A stretch of 64,000 bases of DNA. It comes from Lytechinus variegatus (lineage: Eukaryota; Echinodermata; Echinoidea; Temnopleuroida; Toxopneustidae). Below are positions 47,960-60,302 of the stretch, one piece after another. Below the pieces are notes generated by a model, which ran no database searches, was not told the origin of the DNA, and was given only the letters and a program-made list of their open reading frames with translations. A program made the translations under genes and the position numbers. How positions within the stretch are numbered: position 1 is the stretch's first letter; every line of letters begins with the position of its first letter. The stretch is from assembly GCF_018143015.1 (NCBI RefSeq), contig NC_054754.1:22134875-22198874 (forward strand). Direction: 5' to 3'.

Positions 47960-50340
47960 GTATCAGCTAGCGCTGCATGCTCGCATTTTGATTGGCAAGT
48001 AATGTATGTATCAATATTGATTATACATCTAACTTCTTATCAAATGTTTCGACTCGCGATTTGCGCTCGCATTAATTGTTAATAATGTATTTACTCATGC
48101 ATCTCATTCATAATTACCAAAGTTCTTGAAGTGTCCAGTTTTCAGGCCATAATTCCGTGCCCTATTTTGGTATATTAGCTTAATCAATAAGATAAATAAT
48201 TTTATAATTAAATTGTCTCTTTTGTTTCATCTCGCACTTAGCACGCGGAATAGGAAGATCATGTGATGACTTGTCCTAATGACGTCCCGGTCTCTTGTCA
48301 AAACCTAAAGTAATATTAATGAAAAATATTAGCTGTTTTTTAAGTACGATCCATATCCACCTCACAATTTTCCCACAAATTGCTTGAAATATAGAGCTGA
48401 AATACACCCTTTTTTATTGATTTTCATGATAAAAGATATATTTAGAATGCCTATTTTCTAGGTCTAAATATGAAACACACGCGAGCATGTTTCATCAGAT
48501 ACGCAACTTGTTCTCTAATTAAATCATTATCCAGTTTCAGATTAAAATATCAACAATTTTGCTGCTCGTGGTCTGTTCTTGCATTATTAATACAGGACGA
48601 TCCCCTATACTCATCCTGTTCATGATTTACAAAACATGAATCATGTGAATAGAGTCTTCCGTTTTTGTCTCACCTGCGAAGCAGAGTGAGACTATAGGCG
48701 CCGCTTTTCCGACGGCGGCGGCGTCAACATCAAAATCAACATCAAAATCTTAACCTGAGGTTAAGTTTTTGAAATGATGTCATAACTTAGAAAGTATATA
48801 GACCTAGTTAATAAAACTTGGCCATAAGGTTAATCAAGTATTACTGAACATCCTATTAGAGTTTCATGTCACATGACCAAGGTCAAAGGTCATTTAGGGT
48901 CAATGAACTTAGACCATGTTGGAGGAATCAACATCGAAATCTTAACCTGAGGTTAAGTTTTTGAAATGTCATCATAACTTGAAAATATATGGACCTAGTT
49001 CATGAAACTTGGACATAAGGTTAATCAAGTATCACTGAACATCCTGCATGAGTTTCACGTCACATGATTAAGGTCAAAGGTCATTTAGGGTCAATAAACT
49101 TTGCCGAATTGGGGACATTTGTTGAATTACCATCATAACTTTGAAAGTTTATTGGTCTAGTTCATTAAACTTGGACATATGAGTAATCAAATATCACTGA
49201 ACATCCTGTGCGCGTTTCAGGTCACATGACCAAGGTCAAAGGTCAATGAACTTTGGCCGAATTGGGTGTATCTGTTGAATTACCATCATAACTTTGAAAG
49301 CTTATGGATCTGATTCATGAAACTTGTACATAAGAGTAATCAAGTATCACTGAACATCCTGTGCAAGTTTCAGGTCACATGATCAAGGTCAAGGATCATG
49401 TAAGGTCAATGAACTTTGGCCATGTTGGGGTTTTTTGTTGAATAACCATCATATCTCTGTAAGTTTATTGGTCTAGTTCATAAAAAGTGGACATAAGAGT
49501 AACCATGTATCACTGAACATCTTGTGCGAGTTAGAGTAGTTTTCAAAGTCAGCACTGCTGCTAAATTGAACCGCGTGATGCAGGTGAGACGGCCAGAGGC
49601 ATTCCACTTGTTAGGACTAAATTTCAAATTTTGTCGCTCGCGCTTCGCGCTCGCATCAATCGTTTAGTTATATAGCTTTCCTGTTCACGATTAAAGAAAT
49701 TGATTTATTTTTTTCATTCTTTATGTATAAGAAAGGTAAAAATGTTATTTGATTGCTGAAATATGTAGAGTCTTCATGGCTAGCTGCAAGCAGTCCTTAA
49801 CAGGTATCTTTTCGATCAGTTCAAAACGTATGTAAAAAAATTTTGTTTTCGCTTTGCGCTCACATTATTAGTGTTAGGAATATCCCTAATTATTCATCCT
49901 TTACATAATTTACAAACGTGAAAAGAGTATCTCGTTTTAGGTCTTAATCTCGAAATTTTCCCCTCGCGCTTCGCGCTCGCATCAATTGTTTAGTTGTATA
50001 CCTATCATGTTGAAATCACAAAAAGTGTTAGAATTTCCATGTTTTAGAAATGTCAAAAAAATTTAGCTCGCGCTTCGCACTTGCATTATTTGATTGTTAA
50101 AATATGTATCTCCTTCATGGCTAACTGCAGGCAAACTTAGGTACCTTTTTGATCAGTTAAAAGCGTGTATTAACAATTTCTGCTCGCTCTTCGCTTTTGT
50201 AGTTTTTATTCAGTTGCATACACATCTTTTCATGATATCATTGTCCAGAATGTTCAGATTTAAGGACAAAACACATACAATAAAAAAGAAATTGTTCGCG
50301 CTCGCGATTGCACTATTCGCCGGAGAATGTGTCGGGTTAC
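47960..50340. repeat. Diverged array of GCTCGCGCTTCGCGCTCGC units
   Basis: Cores near 48050, 49635, 49845, 49960, 50065, 50180 and 50297 each lead into text such as ATCAATTGTTTAGTTG. Units are about 100-200 bp and diverged. The core is nearly palindromic and is the complement of the one inside the hAT-like element at 25.3-26.6 kb. The 924-bp element at 48667 interrupts the array. Confidence 0.65.
48667..49590. mobile_element. 924-bp element with GTCTCACCTGC inverted ends and tandem interior
   Basis: Left end GTCTCACCTGCGAAGCAGAG, right end GCAGGTGAGAC (exact 11-bp inverted repeat). The interior has four tandem units (spacing about 190, 165 and 152 bp) with CACATGACCAAGGTC, GGTCAATGAACTTTGG and CATCACTGAACATCCTG-like text. 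No target duplication is evident and there is no coding frame. Confidence 0.6.
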
Positions 50341-50990
50341 CTTTGCTGTACCATCACTCCTTTTTTTTGTAGCAGATAGAGTTAACTCTACTCTTTCGTC
50401 TCCATATAGTTTAAAAACAATAAAAATGGCCTTACTACATAGCAGCAACACTTTTTGCCCCAATAGGGGCTTGAAAAGAGCATATGATCCCACAAATGGG
50501 TAAAATATGAAAAAGGGTGGGTGATTTCGACGCTCCCTGAAGGGGGTATGCTTCAGTATGCTAGTAGCAAATAGAGGAAACTCTACCCTTCTTATCTCCA
50601 TGTAGTTTAAAAAGAATGAAAGTGGCTTAATTCCATATCAGAATTTTTTTGCCTCAATTGGGGCTCCAAAGTGGCATATTTTCCAATAAATGGGTAAAAT
50701 ACGTAAAAGGGGTGGGTAACTTCGGCAGTCCCTAGTGGGGATAGGCTTTGTTGTACCAGCACTTCTTTATATGTATCAGATAAAAAAAAAACTATTCTTT
50801 TATCCCTAAGTGGTTAAACAATAAAAGTGACTTTACTGCAAAGCAGAAACGTCTTTTCCCTTCGATGAGACTCCAAGAATGTCGAATTTTCCAAGAAATT
50901 GGCAAAATACGAAAAAAGGACGGGGGGGCTCCAGCGGTCCCATAAAGGGGGGGGGGTGGTATGCTTTGCTGCACCCTCATTTCTTTATAA
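50340..50990. repeat. Three tandem units of about 200 bp
   Basis: Landmarks GGGTAAAATATGAAAAAGGG (50499), GGGTAAAATACGTAAAAGGG (50692) and GGCAAAATACGAAAAAAGG (50902), each followed by a CCCTGAAGGGG-like segment, define units 193 and 210 bp apart. Confidence 0.65.
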
Positions 50991-52685
50991 TGTAGCTAAT
51001 AGATAAAAATATACTGTTACAAAGGTTGCTTTTTGGTGTCATTTTATCGCAATATCGAGTAATAATGGTATTTGCCCTTTAACTAAGTAAATTAGACATA
51101 GACATACTGAAGCGTTTCAGTATTATCGGTATATTCCTCTTTCGTGTCGAATGCTGATATTTTCAAATAGTTGTTGATGTTAATGATTGAACAGATAGAT
51201 ATCAATGCACATGCAAAGTTTTGACCAAAATCATCATAAATTTTATTTCAAAATCTGTTATCAGAAAACGAATTCAATCGATTTCTACTATCCCAATCAT
51301 CATGATCATAGTGCCTGTTGATTAGGATTGTCCCATTGTCAAACTCTGTGCAATAATATATGAAAATAATTGATTTTCATTTTAAAAAAATCCAAGAGGG
51401 CCGCCAAAGATATCAATTTTGAACCCCGTTGGACACGATTTTGGGAAGGGCATATCAATATTCATTAACTAGACATTTTAGGCAAATACAAAAAACGTTG
51501 GGTGAAAAATATTTTGATGGTACACAGGAACCCCTCATCCGAATCGACTACAACGATGCAGTCATACATGGTATAGGTTCGTTGGTGAAAACTAGGCTGA
51601 AAACATAGCCTATAGACTGCCCAATGGGCAATCAATCTTTGCTGAAATCATTGATTTATCACCAGAGTCAAAATGAAGATGAAAATAAGTTGTTTGGAAG
51701 ATTTGATATCATCCAAAATGCAAGAAGCACTATTAAAGTATGCATATCGGTCGCACACCTCAGCTATATGGTGAAAATATGCCAAAAACGCACGATTTCT
51801 ATGTGCACACCATATTGAAAAGGGGGCTGAAATCATGGTCTATAATGTCATTTTCAATTACTGACATATATTTTCTTAAAGTAGAGATATAGATGAAAAG
51901 AATGTTATTATGCTTGAGAGAATATATATCAAATAAAGTACACTAATAAAGAAAATAAATTTCTGAATCGATTTTCGACAATTTTTTATGCAAGAAATCT
52001 CCAAAACTAATGATATGCAAATTTCATTACGTAATTTGCATATGTAAACACTAATGTCTGTTCGTGAAAATTTGCATATCTCTTGTGCACTACTTGAACA
52101 ATATATTTTCAAAGTTTCATAATTCTCCTTTGACTTCATGCTATGTGTAGAATGTCTGAAAAATTGAGAAATGGGGCCATTTTGTAGTGACGTCATATGA
52201 TACGTCATTTCGGAGGGAAGACCACGCATAGAACCCGACAGCAATGCATTTTTGTAAACTTCAGGGTCCATGCCATCCAGCTATGGGGTCATTTGTAAGA
52301 GATTAGGCGATGAGGAGCGTAAATTTCTTGGGGGTTGGTAATTAAGCATCAGCGACTTATTATATAACTGGGGGAAGTTCCATAAACGGAAGTCATTCTT
52401 CCACTCTAAGGACAAACTAAACTATATGTAGCCCCCCCCCCCCATCGAACACTTATTGCTTTTTGCCATTGATAGATAATTTTTCATCGATGTTATGAAT
52501 TATGCTTAAACATGGACTAACTATGGTTGAAATAATCAGAATTGAGTAATTAACACCGCGGTACAGTGGCCTCACAAAGTAAGAATATTTTCTTTTGCGA
52601 ATCCGAGCCCCGGTTTAATGGGAATAATACATTTAGCCGAGGGATAACGACCCTTACATTGTTTCAATCCACACATAATATAGAT
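50991..52685. other. Spacer without recognised gene
   Basis: A 131-residue minus-strand frame at 51876-52271 shows no domain and overlaps TGACGTCATATGATACGTCA, an inverted motif more typical of non-coding repeats. A C-run lies at 52433-52443. The tail (about 52600-52685) leads into an R-block copy. Confidence 0.3.
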
Positions 52686-52689
52686 TAGT

Positions 52690-52775
52690 ATGCAGGCACA
52701 GACCCTGAATGAACTTTGATCAGCAAGTATGCTGTCTCCATGTAAAGACTAGTTCATACAAAACTTGCTGTTTCA
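52690..52775 (-). repeat. R-block copy (minus strand), left of the foldback
   Basis: Read on the minus strand it gives AACAGCAAG, GTATG, TAGTCTTTACATGG and CAGGGTCTGTGCCTGCA, which match the R block of the 1.6-15 kb array. The matching Q end continues on the far side of the foldback at 57535, so the two pieces are one repeat copy split by the foldback insertion. Confidence 0.65.
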
Positions 52776-52878
52776 ATTCTGAGCTAGCCTATCTGATATG
52801 CGCCGGGCTAATAGTGGGCAATTGCAGTTACTGGTCACGCGAGGGCGAAGCCCGAGCGCCTATCATCACTGGTAAAGT

Positions 52879-52933
52879 CATCAATATGCATATATGGTTA
52901 TCATAATGTGATAACCATATATGCATATTGATG
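52879..52933. repeat. Perfect 25-bp stem hairpin, 5-nt loop
   Basis: Arm 52879-52903 (starts CATCAATATGCATATATGG), loop TAATG, exact complement 52909-52933. It lies just inside the left end of the nested MITE. Confidence 0.85.
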
Positions 52934-53297
52934 CGTGACATACGTTTTATTATGCATGATTCATAAAATAACCCTTATATGGCGACCAACTGTATTTTCT
53001 AACCAATCAAATATCACCGCAGTCTATGATTTTATTGGGCGAGTTCATTCGTATGTGGGTTCATCAGAAAATCGAAAATTTAATAAACTTTCCGTTTCCT
53101 CAAATTTCTTTAATTTTTGATATATTTAATTATTTATAATATTAAATATCTTTTTTGTGTTGAACATTCTATTTTACTTAGAGCTTAATTGAACAATTAT
53201 TTGTTTTTTCCCTGACATATCTTGTACCCGCTTCGAAGTAGTTGCACCGGGAGTTGCCTTACCAGAGATCTGTTGGTCGTACCTGCGACTGGCACTT

Positions 53298-53478
53298 AGT
53301 CTGCTATGCAGACTCTGAATGGCTCATGAGGTGGGATCTGCTACTGGTTTGCGAAGCAAACCAGCCTGAAAGGGCGAGCGTAGCGACTTCTGCAGCCTCA
53401 GTAGACCTAGTCTGCTATGCAGACTCGTTGAATCAGCTAAGGTACACACACTACAGATGTGGGTCTACATTTGTAGAC
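53298..53478. repeat. Cluster of four short perfect hairpins
   Basis: AGTCTGC-TAT-GCAGACT at 53298-53314, CTGGTTTGC-GAA-GCAAACCAG at 53344-53364, AGTCTGC-TAT-GCAGACT again at 53409-53425, and GTCTACA-TT-TGTAGAC at 53463-53478. All lie within the nested MITE. Confidence 0.75.
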
Positions 53479-56400
53479 TAGCTGGCACTGGCGGCTTCTG
53501 TCTCACTGCTCCCACTCTCAGTCTCAGAACGTAAAAAGTCAAACGACAATGGCAGAGCCTGGTATATTGTACCTTTTTCCGAATCCAGTCTGTAAACTTA
53601 CGAAACAATCCTCTCCATTAAGTACTGAACATATTGCTGAAGCCTGCATGTCCTTAAAGTCGTATATTCTGAGCTTTTGGGCAGCATATTTCAACTCTCT
53701 TTAATTCTGTCTTTCGCGAACACCATTTTGAGCGAAGTGAGCTCATTAACATTCATAATACGTCACATTCAAGCCTCGTCGCTTATTGGTCCGTGTTCGC
53801 GGACAAATATGAATATTCATATTGAAGCTTAGTTGGGGTTCGTAGAATTTCTACGAACGGAACAATGTAAATAATAGAAAATTCATTCTCCGTCTTTACC
53901 AGTGATAGTTGACTTGTTAAGAGGTTGAACTCTGCATTTTTGAGTACAAATGTCCCACTTGGCACAAATGTTCCTTGAGTCAAAAGAAAAAGATTCATCA
54001 AAAGAGGCACGCTGTATCTATGCAAATAAGCAATAAATTTGCATATTATGTCGAAGTAGTAAAAACAAGTATTTCAGAATATATATTTAACCAGAACTGC
54101 CCTAAAATTGGAAATAAAGACTTAGGGTGAGACAGGGAAGAAAATTGTCATAAAATAATTGAGATATCCTTGTTTATTATTACCTAATTTACATAAATTA
54201 TGCAAATTACAATTTAAAACAGAGTATTTTTTCATGAATCCTGAACTGTTTAAAAAACAGCAACTAATACACAATGTCAACATTCTACATGAAAGAGAAT
54301 ATATTAGCGAAAACATCGATATGCTTCATGACAGTATTAGTGTCTTAATTTGCTGAGAAAGAGGGCAAATATGTCAAAATGTATGACGTGATATTGCGCT
54401 AAAACGAGACCAAAACAACCTCTATGTCACAGTCACACTCACGAATCGGACAATAAAGCGATCAATGGTATGTCATTCGAGATAACACAATCCCAACACA
54501 ATAGCTTCCATCTGCTTCTCGTATCGCTTTTGTTGGTGTGTCTGCCACACCGTAATCTATGATACATACGGCAAAATGCATTTCGGTATCGGTAAAACAC
54601 TATTAATTTTGTTTTATTTGTTTCTCTTGGAAAATTTACAGGAGACATTGCTTTGCAGTTTACTGCTTCTATAAAACTCTGGCACATGAATCATGACGAA
54701 TGTATCCTACCTCAATCCATATTTTAACTTTATTAAAATATATATCTTTTGGAGACCCCGAAGTGACAAAGCTGCTCCCCCGGCATTCCCGCCACTTTAC
54801 AAAACCAGTTTAACTTCTATTTTCGACTTGGAAAAGACAGATGTATGAGACAACAGTCAACATGTTTCCTGAAGAAAGTTTTTTTTTATTTATTTAAGCC
54901 TACGCCCACGGGAGCCCTCCGAATTTATCCCCTCCCCGTATTTCGACTTTAAATAAAAAAGTATCGTGTTTTTAAAGCCATCGGCAAGGCAAATTGCGTT
55001 ATTTGGTATAATAAAGAAACTTTTATATCTATATATTTTTATATTTACGTTCCTCATTGTTTATATTATTATAATTATTATTATTATTTTTATTATTGTT
55101 CTGACCGGCGTTTGTAATAGAGCTCTAGCACAGTAAAGGCTATAACCCAACAGGAGTGTGACTAGGATAGCCTTTCCCCTTTTTTGTTTTATGTATTTAA
55201 AATAGTTTATTGTCTTTAGAACTCTTAAAAGATTACTTTTGTTTGTATTGATATCTTGGAATAGATTGAGGAGAAAATACTCTACAACTGACATGTAGAG
55301 GAGCTGTGGTACATTGAAGAACAGCCACACAGCCCTTTATTGATGTTGAATTTAAATATTTTGATAGCCCAATCGGAAGAAAGACGTATTTCTACTACAC
55401 ACAGTAAAGCCTCTTTTTGTTCTCCATGTTCTCTGGAAGAGGGGGCTGAAGCTTGTTCAATTTCTTGGGACCAAAATTTTACATTGAACCTTTTTTGCTT
55501 TTCAAATTTACATCAAGAAATTTAACAAGCAAATAAACAAAAAGGATTGCACTACAAAATGAATTTTTTTGGTAACGTTTTTTTTTCGTTTTATCACATC
55601 TGCCGGAATTCCAGGGGTGCTGTCTATGGAGAATAACACACGCAGCCCCCCCCCCCCCCTTCCGGAAAATCTTGCGGGGGCTTCAGCCCCCGCTTCCAAG
55701 TACCAGGGCCTCCTCTATATAATGTAGATGCTGCCTTTAATAAGTGCCCTTTTCCAGATGAGGGCTTCATTTAGACGATATTCTAAATATATATTGTCAA
55801 AACAAAATAAAGAGTTGGGCAACTTCGACAGGCCACCGTCATGTACACGAACTTATTTTATGCGATATAAAACAATGCCTTCTATGTTTTCTTTTCAAGA
55901 GGAGAAAGGAAAGAGGCTTTACTGTGTGTAGTAGAAATGTATCTTTCTTCCGAATGGGCTCTAAATATATTTAAATTTAACATAGAGTGGAATCAATAAA
56001 GGGGTTTGAGTATTTTAGAACTTACGTGTGGCTTTTCTTCAATGTACCACAGCTCTTCTACATTATTGTAGAGTATTTTCTCCTCAATCTATTCCAAGAT
56101 ATCAATACAAACAAAAGTAATCTTTTAAGAGTTCTAAAGACAATAAACTATTTTTAATACATAAAACCAAAAGAGAAAGGGTATCCCAGGCATGCTCCTG
56201 TTGGGTTATAGCCTTTACTGTGCTAGAGCATTATTACAAACTGCAGAACAATGATAATAATAATAATAATAATATTAATATAGATAAATATGAAATATAG
56301 ATATAAAAGTTGCTTTATTATACCAAAAACGCAATTTGCCTTGCCGGTGGCTTTAAAACACGATATATTTTTTTAATTTAGTGTTGAAATACAGAGAGGG

Positions 56401-57534
56401 GATGGGGTAAATTAGGAGGGCTCCCGTGGACGTAGGTTTAAATAAAAAATAAGAAAAAATCTTCAGGAAACATGTTAAATGATGTCTCATACATTGTCTT
56501 TTCCAAGTCGATAATACAAGTCAAACTGGTTTTGTAAAGTAGCGGGAATGCCGGGGGGGGGGGGGGGGAATGCAGTTTTGCCACTTCGGGGTCTCCAAAA
56601 GATATTTTAACAAAGTTAAAATATGGATTGAGGTGGGGTACATTCGTCATGATTCATGTGCCAGAGCTTCATTAAAGCAGTAACCTACAAACCAATGTCT
56701 CCTGTGAATTTTCCAAGAGAAACATATTAGAAACAAACAAAATTAATATTGTTTTACCGACACCGAAATGCTCTTTGCCCGTATATACCATAGATTACGG
56801 TGGTGCAGACAAACCAACAAAAGCGATACGAGAAGCCGATGGAATCTATTTTGTTGAGATTGTGTTATCTCGAATGACATACCATTGATCGCTTTATTGT
56901 CCGATTCGTGAGTGTGACTGTGACATAGAGGTTGTTTTGGTCTCGTTTTAGCGCAATATCACGTAATACATTTTGACATATTTGCCCTCTTTCTAAGCAA
57001 ATTAAGACACTAATACTGTCATGAAGCATGTCGATGTTTTCGCTAATATAGTCTCTTTCATGTAGAATGTTGACATTGTGTATTAATTGCTGTTATTTAT
57101 AAAACAGTTTAGGATTCATGAAAAAATACTCTGTTTTAAATTGTAATTTGCATAATTTATGTAAATTAGGTAATAATAAACAAGGATATCCCAATTTTTT
57201 TTAACGTCAATTTTCTTCCCTTTCTTACCCTAAGTCTTTATTTCCAATTTTAGGGCAGTTCTGGTTAAATATATATTCTTAAACACTTGTTTTCACTATA
57301 TCACCTAATATGCAAATTTATGCAAATTACTTGCCTATTTGCATAGATACAGCGTGTCTCTTTGGATGAATCCTTTTCTTTTGACTCAAGGAACATTTGT
57401 ACTCAAAACTGCAGCGTTCACCCCTTTTTTTGCAGTTAACAAGTCTACTATGATGAAAGGCGCTCGGGCTGCTCCCTCGCCTGACAGTAGTTTGCCCACT
57501 AGCCCGCCGCATATCGGATAGGCTAATTCTGAGC

Positions 57535-57630
57535 GAGAGGGCCTTTGAACAGTGCACAATGCATGAGGAGGCTGCACATTCAGACACTCGAGTGAAGGGT
57601 TTGTACAGCAGACTACTAGTACATGTATAT
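57535..57630 (-). repeat. Q-block end (minus strand), right of the foldback
   Basis: On the minus strand it reads AGTCTGCTGTACAAACCC, CACTCGAGTGTCTGAATG, GCAGCCTCCTCATGC and GGCCCTCTCGCT, matching the Q-block end AGTCTGCTGGGCAAACC ... ACCTCTCGCT. The TATTAAAAGG portion is shortened. Confidence 0.65.
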
Positions 57631-57739
57631 ATAGATGACTAAAGTATGTCATAGATTTTGCCTAACTGTAAGCTCAAACCATGGACCTACAGCTACTGTA
57701 CATGCTCAAACCAACGGTGAATTATCGGATTTTCTAATA

Positions 57740-58110
57740 CCACATGGTCTACTTATCAGTTCGTCCAACTTCAAATAGTCTAAACTCATTTCTTCTACAA
57801 CCAGTTGGTCTAATATCCAATTCGTCTAATTCCTACTTGGTCTAATAACCAGTTTGGCTTATTTCCATTCGGTCTACACCACTTGGTCTAATTTCCACTT
57901 CGGCTAATTTCTACTTGGTGTAATTATCATTTTGTCTGATGATACATGGTCCAATGAACGTTTGGTCTAATTTCCACTTGGTCTAATTTCCATTTAGTCT
58001 AATTTCCACTTGGTCTAATATCCAATTGGTCTAATGACCTCTTTGTCTAATCGCCAATTGGTCTAAACAGTTGGGCTAATCATCACTTGGTCTATTGATA
58101 ATTTAGCATC
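57740..58110 (+). repeat. GGTCTAATTTCCACTT minisatellite, left arm
   Basis: About 20 imperfect copies of a roughly 16-bp unit (TTGGTCTAATTTCCAC and variants). Confidence 0.8.
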
Positions 58111-59559
58111 ATTCATTGTTATTTATTTTATCTAGAATTAGCAAATATGGTAAGTAGTGGATAAATACCATCCATCAGCATGATCAGTAATATCGCCAGG
58201 ATCCGAGGGGTAGAGCCGGGGTAGGGCTGGTGGGCGCAAAACCTCACCGTGAAGGACTATCGATGATGAAATAGCCGCTCATCAAATGAATTATTCTAAT
58301 CAAATAATTCTTATAATTAGGCCTGTCGATTATAAAATTATGAAAATTAAATCATACTCGTAATCACCGCATGCAAATTTACAATTACTTGATTATCTTG
58401 TAGCTTGTAATGGTCGAATGGCGGGGTTTCATCAGAATAAAATTATTATGAAGAAAGGAAGGAAAATATAATGTAACTGATGGTGTGGGTACGTATTTGG
58501 TAAACATGTTTATGCCTATTTCGAATGCACCATTACGGACGATACTTGAACTTGATGGCCTAGTTATGCAGCTTGGGGGATTCCAAGACTACAAAGCCAT
58601 TAGATCATGTAATTTTGTTATGAATATTTTGTCTAGTTATTTCAATAGTTAGTTTGGAGGCAAATAACAGAACAGTTAGATATAGTTTGATAACACTATA
58701 CAGGCCTATCGGGTTAGCTGCAACAACATCACTGCGACCATCTTGGTAGCAGCTACATCATTCTGACGTGTAATAACACAGTATAGTATACGCTTGCAGG
58801 CCTTTATCAGTTATCACAGTAGTCATTCATCTCTTCTCATTCTGTTTTTTTTTTGTTCTACTTCTTCGCCTCCTCCTTAAAATGGATTGGCAAGATTCCC
58901 ACCCCATCAGGGAAATCAGGGATTTTTTAAAATGTTTATCCAGTCAGGGATTTCCTCAAATACGGGGAAAATGCCTCAATCGATCGAGGGCAAAATCAGG
59001 GAATTTTGATCAGCCCAAAAGTCGAAAGCACGATAGTCATCCAGACTCTGTTACATTTTGTTGTATATTAAACATCGTTTATTGAATGACATGTTATGGT
59101 GTGGTTTTTTTGTGAAGCCTCTTTTACTACAATACAAGTATAGGCACACTGGTACATTATACATGCATAACTTAAGTTCAAAAAATAATAATACATGTAA
59201 TTCACTGCAATAACTTATAAAACATGAGAAACTGGGAATGACTTTAAATAATTTTTTCCACCTCTATATTAGCGTTATTTCAAAGAAAAATAGCAAATTT
59301 GATTGTTTTTCACCAAAACTTTCGAAAATCCCCTGAAACAAACAAAATAAATCCTAAGTTTGTTTAATCCCCATATTTCTTCCGTTCCCACGTGCAGGCT
59401 TTCAAAAATCCCCTATTTTCAAAATTCAGTTGGGGACGAAATATACTTCACGCTAACTGTACTCCAATATCGAGGGGCGCGCGTGTGAGGATTCGAAGCC
59501 GGTGCGCGGAAAGTAACTTTAAAAATTTCACCAGAAATTTTCAAACAAGTCACTATGCA
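58111..59559. other. Spacer between opposed minisatellite arms
   Basis: A 67-residue plus-strand frame at 58882-59085 (MDWQDSHPIREIRDFL...) coincides with repeated ATCAGGGAATTTT-type text and is probably not a gene. No transposase recognised. Confidence 0.3.
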
Positions 59560-60100
59560 GACTTTACAAATTAGACCAAATGGCATGTAGATGAAATGAA
59601 TGTTAGACAATCTGGAAATTAGACCAATTGGAAATTGGCCAAAATTGATATTAGACCAACTGCACATTAGACCAACTGCAATATATACCAAATGAATAAT
59701 GGACCAAGTGAGGATTAGACCAACTGGTATTAGACCAACTAGTATTAGACCATCCGACTAATAGACGAACTGGCATTACACCAAATGCAATTAGACCAAG
59801 TGACAATAAAATACATTAGACCAAAATGGCAAATTAGACCAAATGAAAATTAGACCAAGTCTTCAACTGGGCATTAGACCAAGTGGTAATTAGACCAAGT
59901 GGTCGTTAGACCAATTGGCTATTAGTCCAAGTGGTCATTAGACCAAGTGGCTATTAGACCAAGTGGTCATTAGACTAACTGGCTATTAGACCAAGTGGTC
60001 ATTAGACCTAAAGAGAATTGGACTAAGTAGATTCAGCCCGAATGTTGTTAACCCATGTGATGACTAGACCAAGTGATAATATACCATCTGTCAGTAAACC
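59560..60100 (-). repeat. ATTAGACCAAGTGG minisatellite, right arm (inverted)
   Basis: The same 16-bp unit in reverse complement, for example GGTCATTAGACCAAGTGG, about 25 imperfect copies. Together with 57740-58110 it makes an inverted pair around 1.45 kb. Confidence 0.8.
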
Positions 60101-60302
60101 AAACCAACTAACAACACCTGTGCCTAACAGCGCTTTCTGTGCGTTCAGTCTGCTCATGGTGTTAGTGGCTGATTTGTTAGTGACTTGTTATAGCGCTAAC
60201 AAAACTTTCACTGACAGCGTTTCTGTGTTGCCGCTATAAGAGAATAAAGAACCCCATTAACGGAAAATTTAATAATATATTTTCTCCATTTCATGCATAG
60301 AA

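Larger units (their letters stand above)
44070..47960 (-). mobile_element. 5'-truncated Tx1/L1-like LINE, interrupted and decayed
   Basis: It reads right to left. A pre-RT region is at about 47771-47956, the reverse transcriptase at about 46634-47600, and the C-terminal region continues to 44126, followed by a T-run near 44068-44078 on the plus strand that may be the poly(A) tail. The endonuclease half is missing. A mariner-type MITE splits the C-terminal part. Frameshifts and stops are spread through it. Confidence 0.75.
52867..53904. mobile_element. 1038-bp MITE nested in the left arm of the foldback
   Basis: Exact inverted ends CACTGGTAAAG (52867-52877) and CTTTACCAGTG (53894-53904). The opposite arm of the foldback (57440-57465) lacks it and serves as an empty site. 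Target duplication is at most 2 bp (AT). The left end continues into a perfect hairpin at 52879-52933. Four more short hairpins lie inside. Confidence 0.7.
52785..57525. mobile_element. 4.74-kb foldback transposon with kilobase inverted arms
   Basis: Left end TAGCCTATCTGATATGCG; right end CGCATATCGGATAGGCTA. An exact 9-bp target duplication ATTCTGAGC lies at 52776-52784 and 57526-57534. The left arm (to about 55425) and right arm (from about 55900) are complementary over most of their length, for example CTCTAGCACAGTAAAGGC and GGAATAGATTGAGGAG on the left with their complements on the right. The arms differ by a 1038-bp MITE in the left arm and small indels. The 475-bp centre holds GCGGGGGC-TTCA-GCCCCCGC (55674-55693). 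No transposase was seen. Long inverted repeats with 9-bp duplications fit Mutator-like or Rehavkus-type elements. Confidence 0.8.

Noticed and set aside
51876-52271. 131-residue minus-strand frame starting MDPEVYKNALL
   Set aside because: Low-complexity composition with a hydrophobic tail created by AT-rich DNA, no paralogue in the window and no splice or domain support.
58882-59085. 67-residue frame MDWQDSHPIREIRDFL... after a pyrimidine-rich stretch
   Set aside because: The frame coincides with repeated CAGGGA(A/T)TTT text typical of non-coding repeats. No paralogue or domain.
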